A DNA stretch of 56,262 nt from Saprospiraceae bacterium (GTDB lineage: Bacteria > Bacteroidota > Bacteroidia > Chitinophagales > Saprospiraceae): contig JAHDIN010000022.1 in the NCBI GenBank assembly GCA_020630775.1, positions 1 through 56,262 of the forward strand, read 5' to 3'. Positions within the stretch are counted from its first letter, which is position 1. Every line of letters starts with the position of its first letter. The notes under the pieces are model-generated. The model did not search any database. It was not told the origin of the DNA and saw only the letters and a program-made list of their open reading frames with translations. The position numbers and the translations under genes were made by a program. Shown here piece after piece: positions 10,744-19,200 of this stretch.

Positions 10744-10815
10744 AGTACTGTAACTCAATGGTAGAGTATCCGACTGTCTCTCGGAAAGTTGCGGGTTCGA
10801 GTCCCGTCAGTACTG
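10744..10815 (+). tRNA. tRNA-Asp(GUC)-like with pyrimidine at position 37
   Basis: Acceptor AGTACTG/CAGTACT, D-stem ACTC/GAGT and anticodon stem TCCGA/TCGGA are all perfect. The loop CTGTCTC gives anticodon GTC with T at position 37. The T-arm is GCGGG TTCGAGT CCCGT. Discriminator G fits aspartyl-tRNA, but the first pair is A-T instead of G-C. A 21-base stretch over the T-arm and acceptor start (10791-10811) is identical to 11522-11542 in the permuted Arg-like RNA. Confidence 0.8.
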
Positions 10816-10819
10816 CTTA

Positions 10820-10893
10820 CAGGAAACGATCCATTGGTGTGGTTACGTCATTTGGAATGACGGTTATTGGAGGTTCAAATCCTTCTTTCCTGA
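10820..10893 (+). tRNA. tRNA-Pro(UGG)-like, irregular D-arm
   Basis: The acceptor CAGGAAA/TTTCCTG and anticodon stem CGTCA/TGACG are perfect; the loop TTTGGAA gives anticodon TGG. T-stem GGAGG/CCTTC has one G-U, with T-loop TTCAAAT. Irregular points: position 8 is C instead of T, the D-stem ATCC/GGTT has a T-T mismatch, and the variable region has 6 nt. It starts only four bases after the Asp-like gene, so the two must be cut from one transcript. Confidence 0.68.
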
Positions 10894-10924
10894 CTACTGT
10901 GTTTTTAATTATTTACGTAATGGT

Positions 10925-10940
10925 CCCGCCTTATGGCGGG
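10925..10940 (+). repeat. Small GC-rich hairpin between tRNA-like genes
   Basis: CCCGCC and GGCGGG form a 6-bp hairpin around TTAT in the 55-base gap between the Pro-like and Gln-like genes. No T-run follows, so it is not a terminator. It may be a processing signal or a small mobile palindrome. Confidence 0.5.
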
Positions 10941-10948
10941 CAAAATAA

Positions 10949-11019
10949 AACCGTGTGTTGTAATGGTAGCATTTGAGATTTTGACTCTCAAGGTAAAGGT
11001 TCAAGTCCTTTCATGGTTG
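10949..11019 (+). tRNA. tRNA-Gln(UUG)-like
   Basis: The acceptor AACCGTG/CATGGTT has one G-U. The anticodon stem TGAGA/TCTCA is perfect and the loop TTTTGAC gives anticodon TTG. T-stem AAAGG/CCTTT with T-loop TTCAAGT is perfect; the variable region has 4 nt. The D-stem TTGT/GCAT has a T-T mismatch. Discriminator G fits glutaminyl-tRNA. Confidence 0.75.
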
Positions 11020-11024
11020 CAAAA

Positions 11025-11098
11025 ATCCTACTAGCCCAATTGGCAGAGGCGATGGATTTAGAATCCATAAAGTCTGAGTTCAAATCTCAGGTAGGGTA
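11025..11098 (+). tRNA. tRNA-Leu(UAG)-like without the long variable arm
   Basis: Acceptor ATCCTAC/GTAGGGT, anticodon stem ATGGA/TCCAT and T-arm CTGAG TTCAAAT CTCAG are good; the D-stem GCCC/AGGC has one mismatch. The loop TTTAGAA gives anticodon TAG, which reads the leucine codon CTA. Bacterial tRNA-Leu is class II with a long variable arm, but here the variable region is only AAAGT (5 nt). Either it is charged unusually or it is not a normal translational tRNA. Confidence 0.72.
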
Positions 11099-11158
11099 CT
11101 ATTAAGGAGCTTATAAAGAATAATTAAATAGTTAATATTTCTGCTCTTTTGATTTCAT

Positions 11159-11230
11159 GGTGATTCTAGTTTAATAGGCAAAACATCTTGTTGTGACCGA
11201 GAAGAATAGGGTTCGAATCCCAGAATCACC
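11159..11230 (+). tRNA. tRNA-His(GUG)-like with G-1:C73 and a defective T-stem
   Basis: An 8-bp acceptor GGTGATTC/GAATCACC is consistent with the extra G-1 paired to C73 that marks tRNA-His. D-stem GTTT/AAAC and anticodon stem TCTTG/CGAGA (one G-U) are present, and the loop TTGTGAC gives anticodon GTG. The T-arm is irregular: only about four bases separate TTCGAAT from the acceptor, leaving a T-stem of three or four pairs with a bulged A. The 60-base gap before it (11099-11158) holds no clear element. Confidence 0.7.
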
Positions 11231-11244
11231 CTATAAAATTTAAT

Positions 11245-11286
11245 CACGCAATTCTATTGCGCACTAGTGAAATAATTTTGATTTAT
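11245..11286 (+). promoter_or_regulatory. Second copy of the rtcB-type operator and promoter
   Basis: CACGCAA (11245-11251), five bases, TTGCGCA (11257-11263), twelve bases, TTTTGATTTAT (11276-11286). The layout and length equal those of 8544-8585 base for base, with 30 of 42 positions identical by hand alignment and matches concentrated in the palindrome arms and the -7 region. TAATTTTG at 11273-11280 is the -7 box. It should start a transcript near 11290 that covers the two permuted tRNA-like RNAs, controlled together with rtcB. Confidence 0.72.
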
Positions 11287-11443
11287 GATTACGAAATGTT
11301 GTAATCTGAATTCTAAAAAAAAAAGATAAACACTTTAAGTAAAGAAGGATTTAAGGTTTGATCATACTAACATGTGAGTTTCTATATAGCTCCATTGCGT
11401 CTGCCGGTAGGTGATGATGTTCAAGTATTCTGACCTTATACCA
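11287..11443 (+). other. Leader of the permuted tRNA transcript
   Basis: GATTAC (11287-11292) and GTAATC (11301-11306) form a hairpin at the expected transcript start, followed by a run of ten A. From about 11340 to 11443 I recognise neither protein nor RNA. GTATTC (11425-11430) could pair with GGATAC (11448-11453), which would compete with the anticodon stem of the first permuted RNA. Confidence 0.4.
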
Positions 11444-11521
11444 CTTAGGATACGAGGGTCATGGGTTCGATTCCCATACGGTTAACCACCGTTAGCTCAG
11501 AGGGTAGAGCATCGTACTTAT
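11444..11521 (+). tRNA. Circularly permuted tRNA-like RNA, open in the anticodon loop
   Basis: No tRNA can be drawn here in normal order, but every part is present with exact spacing in permuted order. The order is: loop bases CTTAGGA, anticodon 3' strand TACGA (11451-11455), variable GGGTC, T-arm ATGGG TTCGATT CCCAT (11461-11477), acceptor 3' strand ACGGT, a 5-nt loop TAACC, acceptor 5' strand ACCGT (11488-11492), T8 A9, D-arm GCTC AGAGGGTA GAGC, A26, anticodon 5' strand TCGTA (11512-11516), then CTTAT. TCGTA/TACGA and ACCGT/ACGGT pair perfectly. The acceptor stem is closed by a loop and the ends lie in the anticodon loop. Both ends carry ACTTA. The anticodon after joining is uncertain (UAG if the loop is CTTAGGA). 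It could be a remnant of recombined tRNA genes, but the spacing argues for a folded RNA. Confidence 0.5.
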
Positions 11522-11600
11522 GCGGGTTCGAGTCCCGTCAGTTCCCATATTGGAATTGTAGCTCAATTGGTTCGAGCACTAGACTCCTAATCTAGAATTT
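11522..11600 (+). tRNA. Circularly permuted tRNA-Arg(CCU)-like RNA, open before the T-arm
   Basis: The permuted order is: T-arm GCGGG TTCGAGT CCCGT (11522-11538), acceptor 3' strand CAGTTCC (11539-11545), a 6-nt loop CATATT, acceptor 5' strand GGAATTG (11552-11558), T8 A9, D-arm GCTC AATTGGTTC GAGC, A26, anticodon stem CTAGA/TCTAG with loop CTCCTAA (anticodon CCT), variable AATTT. The acceptor strands form 7 bp with one G-U. Without the 6-nt loop the total is 73 nt, the normal tRNA size. Downstream of the variable region no T-arm or acceptor strand exists, so the normal-order reading fails. It directly abuts the other permuted RNA. The T-arm is identical to that of the Asp-like gene, so origin by duplication is likely. 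Confidence 0.58.
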
Positions 11601-11629
11601 GATGAGTGGCAACTCTTTAAAAATGCAAA

Positions 11630-11737
11630 ATGGGTGTAATGTCTTTAGTTCAGTTTTTCAGAAAATTTGATGAAGAACAGTTAAATGAATGCTTTGAAAG
11701 ATTTAGGATACCGTTGACCTTGAAAATTAAAGTATAA
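11630..11737 (+). CDS. Possible 35-residue small protein after the permuted tRNAs
   Basis: ATG at 11630 (alternative ATG at 11639) opens a frame ending in TAA at 11737. The product (35 or 32 residues) has an amphipathic, charged middle (FRKFDEEQLNECFERF) and a basic end (LTLKIKV). It lies 30 bases behind the second permuted tRNA on the same strand and would share its transcript. No family is recognised. A small GAGT/ACTC hairpin at 11605-11616 precedes it. The rest up to 11892 is A+T-rich and shows nothing else. Confidence 0.35.
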   Translation: MGVMSLVQFFRKFDEEQLNECFERFRIPLTLKIKV

Positions 11738-11892
11738 TTAGTCCAAATAGAAAGGATAAGAGAGAAAAGATGAGATTTAGATAACTGGAAATAATTGAAA
11801 AGTTCTACTTAATAAATATTCCGTATTCATTGAACGAACTAAGGATATTAAACCCTATTGATAAGAATTTTAATTTTTTAAATATTATAATA

Positions 11893-12993
11893 ATGAAGCG
11901 AATTACTGTTAAAGCAAATGAAGTTGCTCTTGTTACAAAACTAGGTCGGCTTCAAAGAATCTTAACTGAGGGACAGTATTGGTTATTAAATAGCTACCGC
12001 TACGAGGTCTATCAATTAAATTGTCCAATAACTTTATCTTCTCAATGGGATCATTTAGTAGGCGATCCAAAATTTGCTTCACAAGTTGACCTTGTCGAAG
12101 TATCGGATCAAGAATTGTGGATTGAATTCAAGAATAATTTATTTACTAGACTATTAAGACCAGGAAAATATCTTTATTGGAAATCAGGTCCTAAATTCGA
12201 TTTGACAAGAATGGATTTATCAACTGTAGAGGTAGATTCTTCAATTCCAACATATATCCTTAATAAATCAGATATTCAACAATACCAAAATGTATATGTG
12301 ATTGAAAATTATGAAAAGGGTCTATTGTATATTGATGGAGAATTTATTAAAACTTTAGGACCTGGTATTTATCGATATTGGAAATCGGATAAAATAGCAA
12401 CGGTATCTAAAGTCGATATGAGGGTTCAATTAATTGAGGTTTTGGGTCAAGAAATTTTAACCAAGGACAAAGCTGGCTTACGTGTCAACTTTAGTGCTCA
12501 ATACAAGATCAATGATGTTGAAAAGGCAATGGTACAAACTAAAGATTATTTGAAGCAGTTGTATAACGGCTTACAATTGGTCTTAAGAGAATATCTTTCA
12601 AGTTTAACACTTGATCAAATGTTAGCTAACAAATTGGTTATCGGATCTTATGTATTGGAAAATATCGCTGATAAAGCAGAATTGTTAGGTGTTAAACTGT
12701 TAAGTGGTGGTATCAAGGATATTATTCTTCCAGGTGACATCAAAGAAATTATGAATCAAGTTTTGATTGCGCAGAAGAAGGCTCAGGCAAATACAATTAT
12801 GCGACAGGAAGAAACTGCCTCTACTAGAAGCTTACTTAATACAGCAAAGTTAATGGAACAAAATAGCATGCTATTAAAGCTCAAGGAGATGGAATACATG
12901 GAGAAAATTTCTGAAAAAGTAGGAGAAATTAGTTTGAATGGTGGAGGAAGAGTCATCGATCAATTGAGAAAGCTTGTTATTAGTGATGAATAG
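11893..12993 (+). CDS. Slipin/band-7 (SPFH) family protein of the RtcB-associated type
   Basis: From ATG at 11893 the protein has 366 residues. Two short repeats resembling LQRILTEGQYWLL (about residues 20-32) and FTRLLRPGKYLYWK (about 85-98), and a third near 165 (IKTLGPGIYRYWK), precede an SPFH/band-7 domain (about 185-300), with a coiled-coil tail (about 300-345). There is no clear N-terminal membrane anchor. From memory, slipin proteins of this form often sit beside rtcB in bacterial RNA-repair gene clusters. Here it closes the rtcB/tRNA-like locus, so a shared role is likely, perhaps as an oligomeric scaffold. TTG at 11830 would extend the frame by 21 residues, but the ATG gives the usual family N-terminus. 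A long hairpin follows. Confidence 0.85.
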   Translation: MKRITVKANEVALVTKLGRLQRILTEGQYWLLNSYRYEVYQLNCPITLSSQWDHLVGDPKFASQVDLVEVSDQELWIEFKNNLFTRLLRPGKYLYWKSGPKFDLTRMDLSTVEVDSSIPTYILNKSDIQQYQNVYVIENYEKGLLYIDGEFIKTLGPGIYRYWKSDKIATVSKVDMRVQLIEVLGQEILTKDKAGLRVNFSAQYKINDVEKAMVQTKDYLKQLYNGLQLVLREYLSSLTLDQMLANKLVIGSYVLENIADKAELLGVKLLSGGIKDIILPGDIKEIMNQVLIAQKKAQANTIMRQEETASTRSLLNTAKLMEQNSMLLKLKEMEYMEKISEKVGEISLNGGGRVIDQLRKLVISDE

Positions 12994-13036
12994 CAATTAG
13001 CCTCTTAAGTCTTAAGACCTTAAGGGGCTAATTGCA
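12993..13036 (+). terminator. Long hairpin after the slipin gene
   Basis: GCAATTAGCC and the following TCTTAAG pair with CTTAAGG and GGCTAATTGC, giving a stem of about 17 bp that starts on the last base of the stop codon. The tail ATTTATTAT is only moderately T-rich. It probably ends the slipin transcript. Confidence 0.7.
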
Positions 13037-13261
13037 TTTATTATAGCGTTGCAAATGCCTCATTCTAAGAATAAACCAAATAAATTTTGAATTTTAACAT
13101 TTACAATAAATACAATATATAATCAACTGATATACATATATATATGATTATAAAATAATTATAATCTAATCTCATATTAGTTATTTAAATAATATTTAAA
13201 CCCTTGATTATAAAGTAGTACGGTCTTTGTTCGGCATTAGATACATAATCTTATTTCGAAT
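13037..13261 (+). other. A+T-rich gap before the giant surface proteins
   Basis: This 225-base gap is extremely A+T-rich, with an alternating TA stretch around 13131-13146. I find no gene or clear TAnnTTTG box in it. It presumably holds the promoter of the surface-protein cluster and marks a boundary to the RNA-repair locus. Confidence 0.4.
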
Positions 13262-16200
13262 ATGAGAATTTCTACGTCCTTTGGAGCTTTAACCCTAACT
13301 TTTTGTCTCACATTTGGAATCAATCTAAAGCTAACAGCACAGTGCCCAACAGCTGCTGATATGTCTTGTAATATGGCTGCTGGTCAATATGATAATGTAG
13401 TCATAGGAGAGGTTTCAGGAGATGCTGGACAATCTGATGGTTGCAATGATGGTATAGTTGAAATTGTTGGACCTCCAGGTACAAACATTGGTTGTATGGT
13501 TGTAACAAATTCAGAATGGGCAGTTCTTATACCTCCCAATACTGCCATTCCAATGGACGGAGTTTTTTTAATTGCATGTAGTTCGGATCCAGCAAGTAAT
13601 TGTGGTGTAGGTATTAATGGTTCATCAAATGGATTAATAGCTGATGGAACTGAAGGCGATTTTAATTCAGGTCTTCTTGGAGAAATTGATCTAGATGTTT
13701 GTAATACAGCAAACAGCATTTATTACGATCCAGCAGCCACTGGGTTTACAATTGATAATTCAGGGAACAGTGATGGTGATCAGGTTATGTTATTTAGACC
13801 TAATGGAACACCACATGACGGTATATATTGGGGTACAGCTAATACAACCACAAGCGGAGCAAGTACTATAGGCGGTGCTTCAGGTAATGCGGATCATGTC
13901 ACGATTCAAATTTCAGGTCAATCCTATACCTTAGGAGATAATGATGCTAATGGTACTGTAAATGATAATCCAATTGCTGTAGTTGGAGGAAGAGGTGATG
14001 GAACAAATGCAACAGCAGTTCCAGTACTGCCTACTCACATAGATTGTCCTTGTAATACACCTACAAGCCCGGGAACCTTTACAATTCCATCATTAGATGA
14101 TGCAAGCAATATATGGTTTGAAATGCAGCCTAATTTTAAAGGATGTAATTCTTCATTTGCAAGACCAGGTACTTCCGGAGGTGCTGATAGAAATCCTACA
14201 CATATGGATGGATTAGTTACCTCTACTGATACAAATCCCAATGGCAGTCCATCTAACAATGGGGGAGGAGCTACAGGAGGAATGACGGGTGATCTTTGGA
14301 CACCAAGTGCCTATACTCCGACATCTTGTGGAAATGCAGAATGGGGATATACAGATCATCCAACACCTGGACAACCTAATAATGACCCATCATTCGTTTT
14401 TTATGCTAGTACGGATCAAGTGTGTACGGTGGGTGATATGATTACATTCACAGTTGAAGTATATAATTATCAGCATGTGTCTGATAATACCGATATATTA
14501 TCAGGCGACGACAATATTCAAACAGGTTCTTATGTGCATGATCCAATTACAGGTATGAATGTACCTTGGAGTACTTATGCCGTTTCTGGTGAAACAACTA
14601 CCATGACTTATACTTCGACAATGACTTCGTCGGGTACATTTAGTTTCGGATTGGTATGGGATGATTATTCTAATTGTTGTGGCACATCCGGGTTGCCACA
14701 TAGTCAGAGTAATCCTAATGAGTGTTATGAGAGAGAAACTATAACGGTTCAAGTGATAGAACCAATGACCGCTGCGCCATCATTTTCATGTGTAGATGGT
14801 CAGGTAAATGTTACGACGGTTCCATTGAACGCAACAGGAGTATTGTATGAATTATTAGACGAGCCTTCGTATCTAGCCTCAGGTGGTAATGTGGTTCAAT
14901 CCAACAGTACGGGACAGTTTTTAGTTACAACTCCAGCTACAGACAATTACTTTGTAAGAGTAAGTCAAGCTGGTAACTGCTCAGGACCTTTTGAAGCTTC
15001 AGGTACAGTTTGTGTTTTTGCACCACCATGTCCAGAGTTTACTGCTTACGAAGCTTGTACTACACCTTCTGGAAATTTTTGCCCTGGATCATCTATTGAA
15101 ATTGCGATTGAAGGTACTAACTTGCCAGAAGGAGCTTTGATTGAATTCGTTTCACTAGCAGATATGGATACTAATCCATATGATAATCCTATATCTGATG
15201 TGGTAGCATCATATAAGGTACCTCCTGCAACTATTTCCATTGGATCATCTAATGTTTATAGTGGAGCAGATGGTAACTTTTTTGCTGGTCAAGATTTAGA
15301 TGGCGAAGGTGGTCCAGATCAATTAACTTTTAATATTCCAGGTGTAAACATTTCGGGTCAAACAGGACTACAGATCTGTATTGATCTAGCTGAAGAAGAT
15401 GGAACTAATCCATCTGACGGAAATGAAAGTAATTGGGATAATGGTAGTAGTAATTCAGATGAATTTATAATTAGTGCTCAAGTTGATGCAAATCCAGTTG
15501 CTGAAGTACTATCTATTCAATCTGATGCACCTTTGGGATCATCAAATGGAAATCCAAGAGTAGATACAGATGGAGATAGTGTAGGGGACGGTACAGAAGT
15601 CACAGCAACATTTCAAACATTTACCTCAAATATTTCAGGAACCGGCTCAAATCTAGATATAGAATTTTCAATTACACTTGATGATGGAGGATCAGATATT
15701 GCTTTTGATAATATTATAATAAAATCAAATGAAAATCCTTCGGGGATTTTAGAAATTGATTTTGATAATCAAAATAGTGGTTATTCAACTTCATCACAAT
15801 TTTCTGATAACACAGACGATTATTATGGTATTGTATCTTCTTCTAGTTCATCTTGTGAAACAATATCGATTACAACTGAATTGTGTGGTAATTTAAATAT
15901 CGCACCAAGGATTTCACCTGACCAATCAGGTTGTAATACGACAACTGGAGGTTCATCTGAAGAACCAACGTTAACTCCATTAACTTACACAATTAGTTGC
16001 CCTGAAGCCTCAATTTCTGCCTCAGTATTCGACGTTTGTCAAGCTGATATGTCTTCAATAGATATTCCGGTTTCAATATCTGGCGGTACAGGTCCTTATG
16101 AAATAACATACAGCGTTGATGGCGTAAATAGCACGATATCACCAATTTCTGATGGCGGCGATATTACAATAACTGGACCTACAAGTGGAGAAGTAAAAGT

Positions 16201-19200
16201 AACCTTAGTTTCAGTTTCAGATTTAGGAGGAAGTATGTGTAATGGTTCAGTGAATGATGCTGAAGCATGTGTAAATATAAGACCTACACCTACAGGTACA
16301 GTGATGAGTCATGCCGATCCAACTGCATGTTCGCCATGTAATGGATTAGTGACATTCACATTTACTGGCAATGGTCCTTTTGATTTGGAATATACGGTAG
16401 ATGGAGGATCGCCACAAAGTGTTTCTTCGGTGAATTCACCATACACATTAACTGGATTATGTCCAGGTGTTTACGATATAGTTAGTATTCAAGATGAAGG
16501 AGGTTGTGATGGAACAATCACAAGTAATCCCCAGACTTTAAATGCACCAAGTGGAGAAACACTTTCTATCACAACTGCTGCAAGTGCTGTATGTAATGAT
16601 GGTTCTGGTATGGTTGATCTTACTTCAGATATTACATTTGATCCAGCATATTCAGCAAGTTCTTTTTATTTCTTTGGAGTGGATCCAAATGGTTTGCCTT
16701 TGGATCCAACAAATCCAACAACATTTACAGGATTTACACTTTCAAGTTCTACAGTTACAGTACCCTCTGCAGGTACAACTGTTTATGCTTTATATATAGA
16801 TCCAATGTCTGGTTGCCCTTCTTCAGTGCCAGTTGTTTTATCTACGAATGCTTCAGCATGTTTTACTTGTCCTACTATAACAGCTTTATCTGATCCTGCT
16901 GACCCATGTGTGGGTGGAAGTTTTGATTTGACAGTTTCATCTTTGAACGCAACACTAATGAATCAAACTACTGGAGGAGGCCCGTTTGGGATTCAATTTT
17001 TAGCATTCTCTGGGACGACAGCTCCAGCAAGTGCTTATTCAGGAGGAAGCAGTTTAGGTATAGTTACAAATTCAAGTTTAACAAATACTGATACTGAAGC
17101 TACATTAAATAATGTGGGTTCTTCGCTTACTGCAGGCGATTATCAGATTTGTGCAATTCTCTCAGGAGTGCCCACTGACGCTACCTGTCGACCACAAGTT
17201 TGCGTCCCAGTCACAGTAAATGCCAACCCAGTAGCAACAGTAAATAATATTTCGCAGTGTTTTTCTAGTGCTGCTGGTACACCTTCCTTAACATTAACAG
17301 CCACAACTGGTAGTCCTACGATGTATTCGATTGATTATGATATGGCTGCCAATACTGCAGGCTTAGTGGATGTTACAAGTGCGACAAGTTTAACAGGCGC
17401 GACTTATGCAATTCCGTCTAGTTTAGCTGCGGGTACATATAATGGAACGATCACCTATTCTGATGTAAATGGTTGTAGTGGTACAGATGATTTTACAATC
17501 ACAATTAATGCGAATCCAGTAGCAACAGTTAATAATATTTCGCAATGTTTCAGCAGTTCTGCAAGTACACCTACATTGACATTAACAGCAACGACAGGTA
17601 GTCCTACTACATATACGATTGATTATGATATGGCTGCGAATACAGCAGGTTTAGTGGATGTTACAAGTGCGACAAGTTTAACTGGAGCAACATACTCTAT
17701 TCCAGCGAATTTGGCCTCTGGAACATACAATGGAATAATTACTTTTTCTGATGCAAATGGGTGCAATGGAACAGATGATTTTTCTATAACCATAAGCGAT
17801 AATGCAGTAGCTACTGTAAATAATATCTCTCAATGTTTCAGTAATGCAGCAAGTACACCAACATTGATATTGACTGCGACTACTGGTAGCCCAACTATGT
17901 ACACAATTGATTATGATATGGCTGCCAATACTGCTGGCTTAGTAGATGTGACTACTGCTACAAGCTTGACAGGAGCAACATATTCAATCCCAGCAAACTT
18001 AGCAATTGGTACATACAATGGGGTAATAACTTACATAGAAGGCAATGGTTGTTCTGGAACAGATGATTTTACAATCACCATTAATGCAAACCCAGTAGCA
18101 ACAGTAAATAATATTGAGCAATGTTTTAGTAGTTCTGCCAATACACCTTCTTTGGTCTTAACAGCCACAGTAGGCAATCCAACAATGTATACAATTGATT
18201 ATAATATGGCTGCTAATACAGCAGGGTTGGTAGATGTAACTAGTGCGACAAGTTTGACAGGAGCAACTTATGCAATTCCAACAAATTTAGCAGCAGGTAC
18301 ATACAATGGTATAATAACTTATTCAGATGCGAATGGATGTTCTGGCACAGATGATTTCACGATCACAATAAATGCAAATCCAGTAGCGACAGTTAATAAT
18401 ATTTCGCAATGTTTTAGTAGTTCATCAAGCACACCGTCGTTAACATTAACGGCTACAACAGGCAGTCCAACGATGTATACGATCGATTATGATATGGCTG
18501 CTAATTCAGCGGGGTTGGTAGATGTGACTAGTGCGACAAGTTTGACGGGAGCGACTTATGCGATTCCAGCAAATTTAGCAGCAGGTATATACAATGGCAC
18601 CATAACTTATTCAGATGTGAATGGTTGTTCAGGTACTGATTATTTCACGATCACAATAAATGCAAATCCAGTAGCGACAGTCAATAATATTTCGCAATGT
18701 TTTAGTAGTTCATCAAGCACGCCATCGTTAACATTAACAGCAACAGTTGGTAGTCCAACAATGTACACGATTGATTATGACATGGCTGCTAATACAGCAG
18801 GGCTGCTAGATGTAACTAGTGCGACAAGTTTGACAGGCGCGACTTATGCGATTCCAGCAAATTTAGCAGCAGGTACATACAATGGCACCATAACTTATTC
18901 TGATGCGAATGGTTGTTCAGGGACTGATGATTTTACGATCATAGTTAATGCGAATCCGTTAGCGACAGTTAATAATATTTCGCAATGTTTTAATAGTTCA
19001 CCAAGTACACCATCGTTAACATTAACGGCAACAGTTGGTAGTCCAACAATATACACGATTGATTATGACATGGCTGCTAATACAGCAGGGCTGCTAGATA
19101 TAACAAGTGCGACAAGTTTGACAGGCGCGACTTATGCGATTCCAGCAAATTTAGCAGCAGGTACATATAACGGTACAATAACTTATTCAGACGCGAATGA

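Noticed and set aside
10758-10976. 72-codon open frame across the tRNA-like genes
   Set aside because: It runs through the Asp-like and Pro-like genes and a hairpin; the RNA folds explain the sequence better.
11025-11098. Suppressor tRNA for the UAG stop codon
   Set aside because: The anticodon TAG reads codon CTA; a UAG suppressor would need CTA as anticodon.
11401-11488. A normal-order tRNA ending at ACGGTTA, or one with a 17-nt intron-like anticodon loop
   Set aside because: No matching 5' acceptor strand (TAACCGT) or D-arm with GG exists upstream. The GTATTC/GGATAC stem would leave a tRNA without a D-arm.
11480-11546. A normal-order tRNA from CCACCGT to AGTTCCC
   Set aside because: Only ten bases lie between position 26 and the T-stem, so there is no anticodon arm, and the acceptor strands do not pair.
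12993-13036. Attachment site of a mobile element
   Set aside because: It is a simple long hairpin at a gene end; no second copy, integrase or transposase is visible in the window.
13384-13719. Minus-strand and alternative-frame ORFs inside the giant genes
   Set aside because: They are by-products of low-complexity Gly/Ser/Asp/Thr coding sequence; none has a recognisable domain or own signals.
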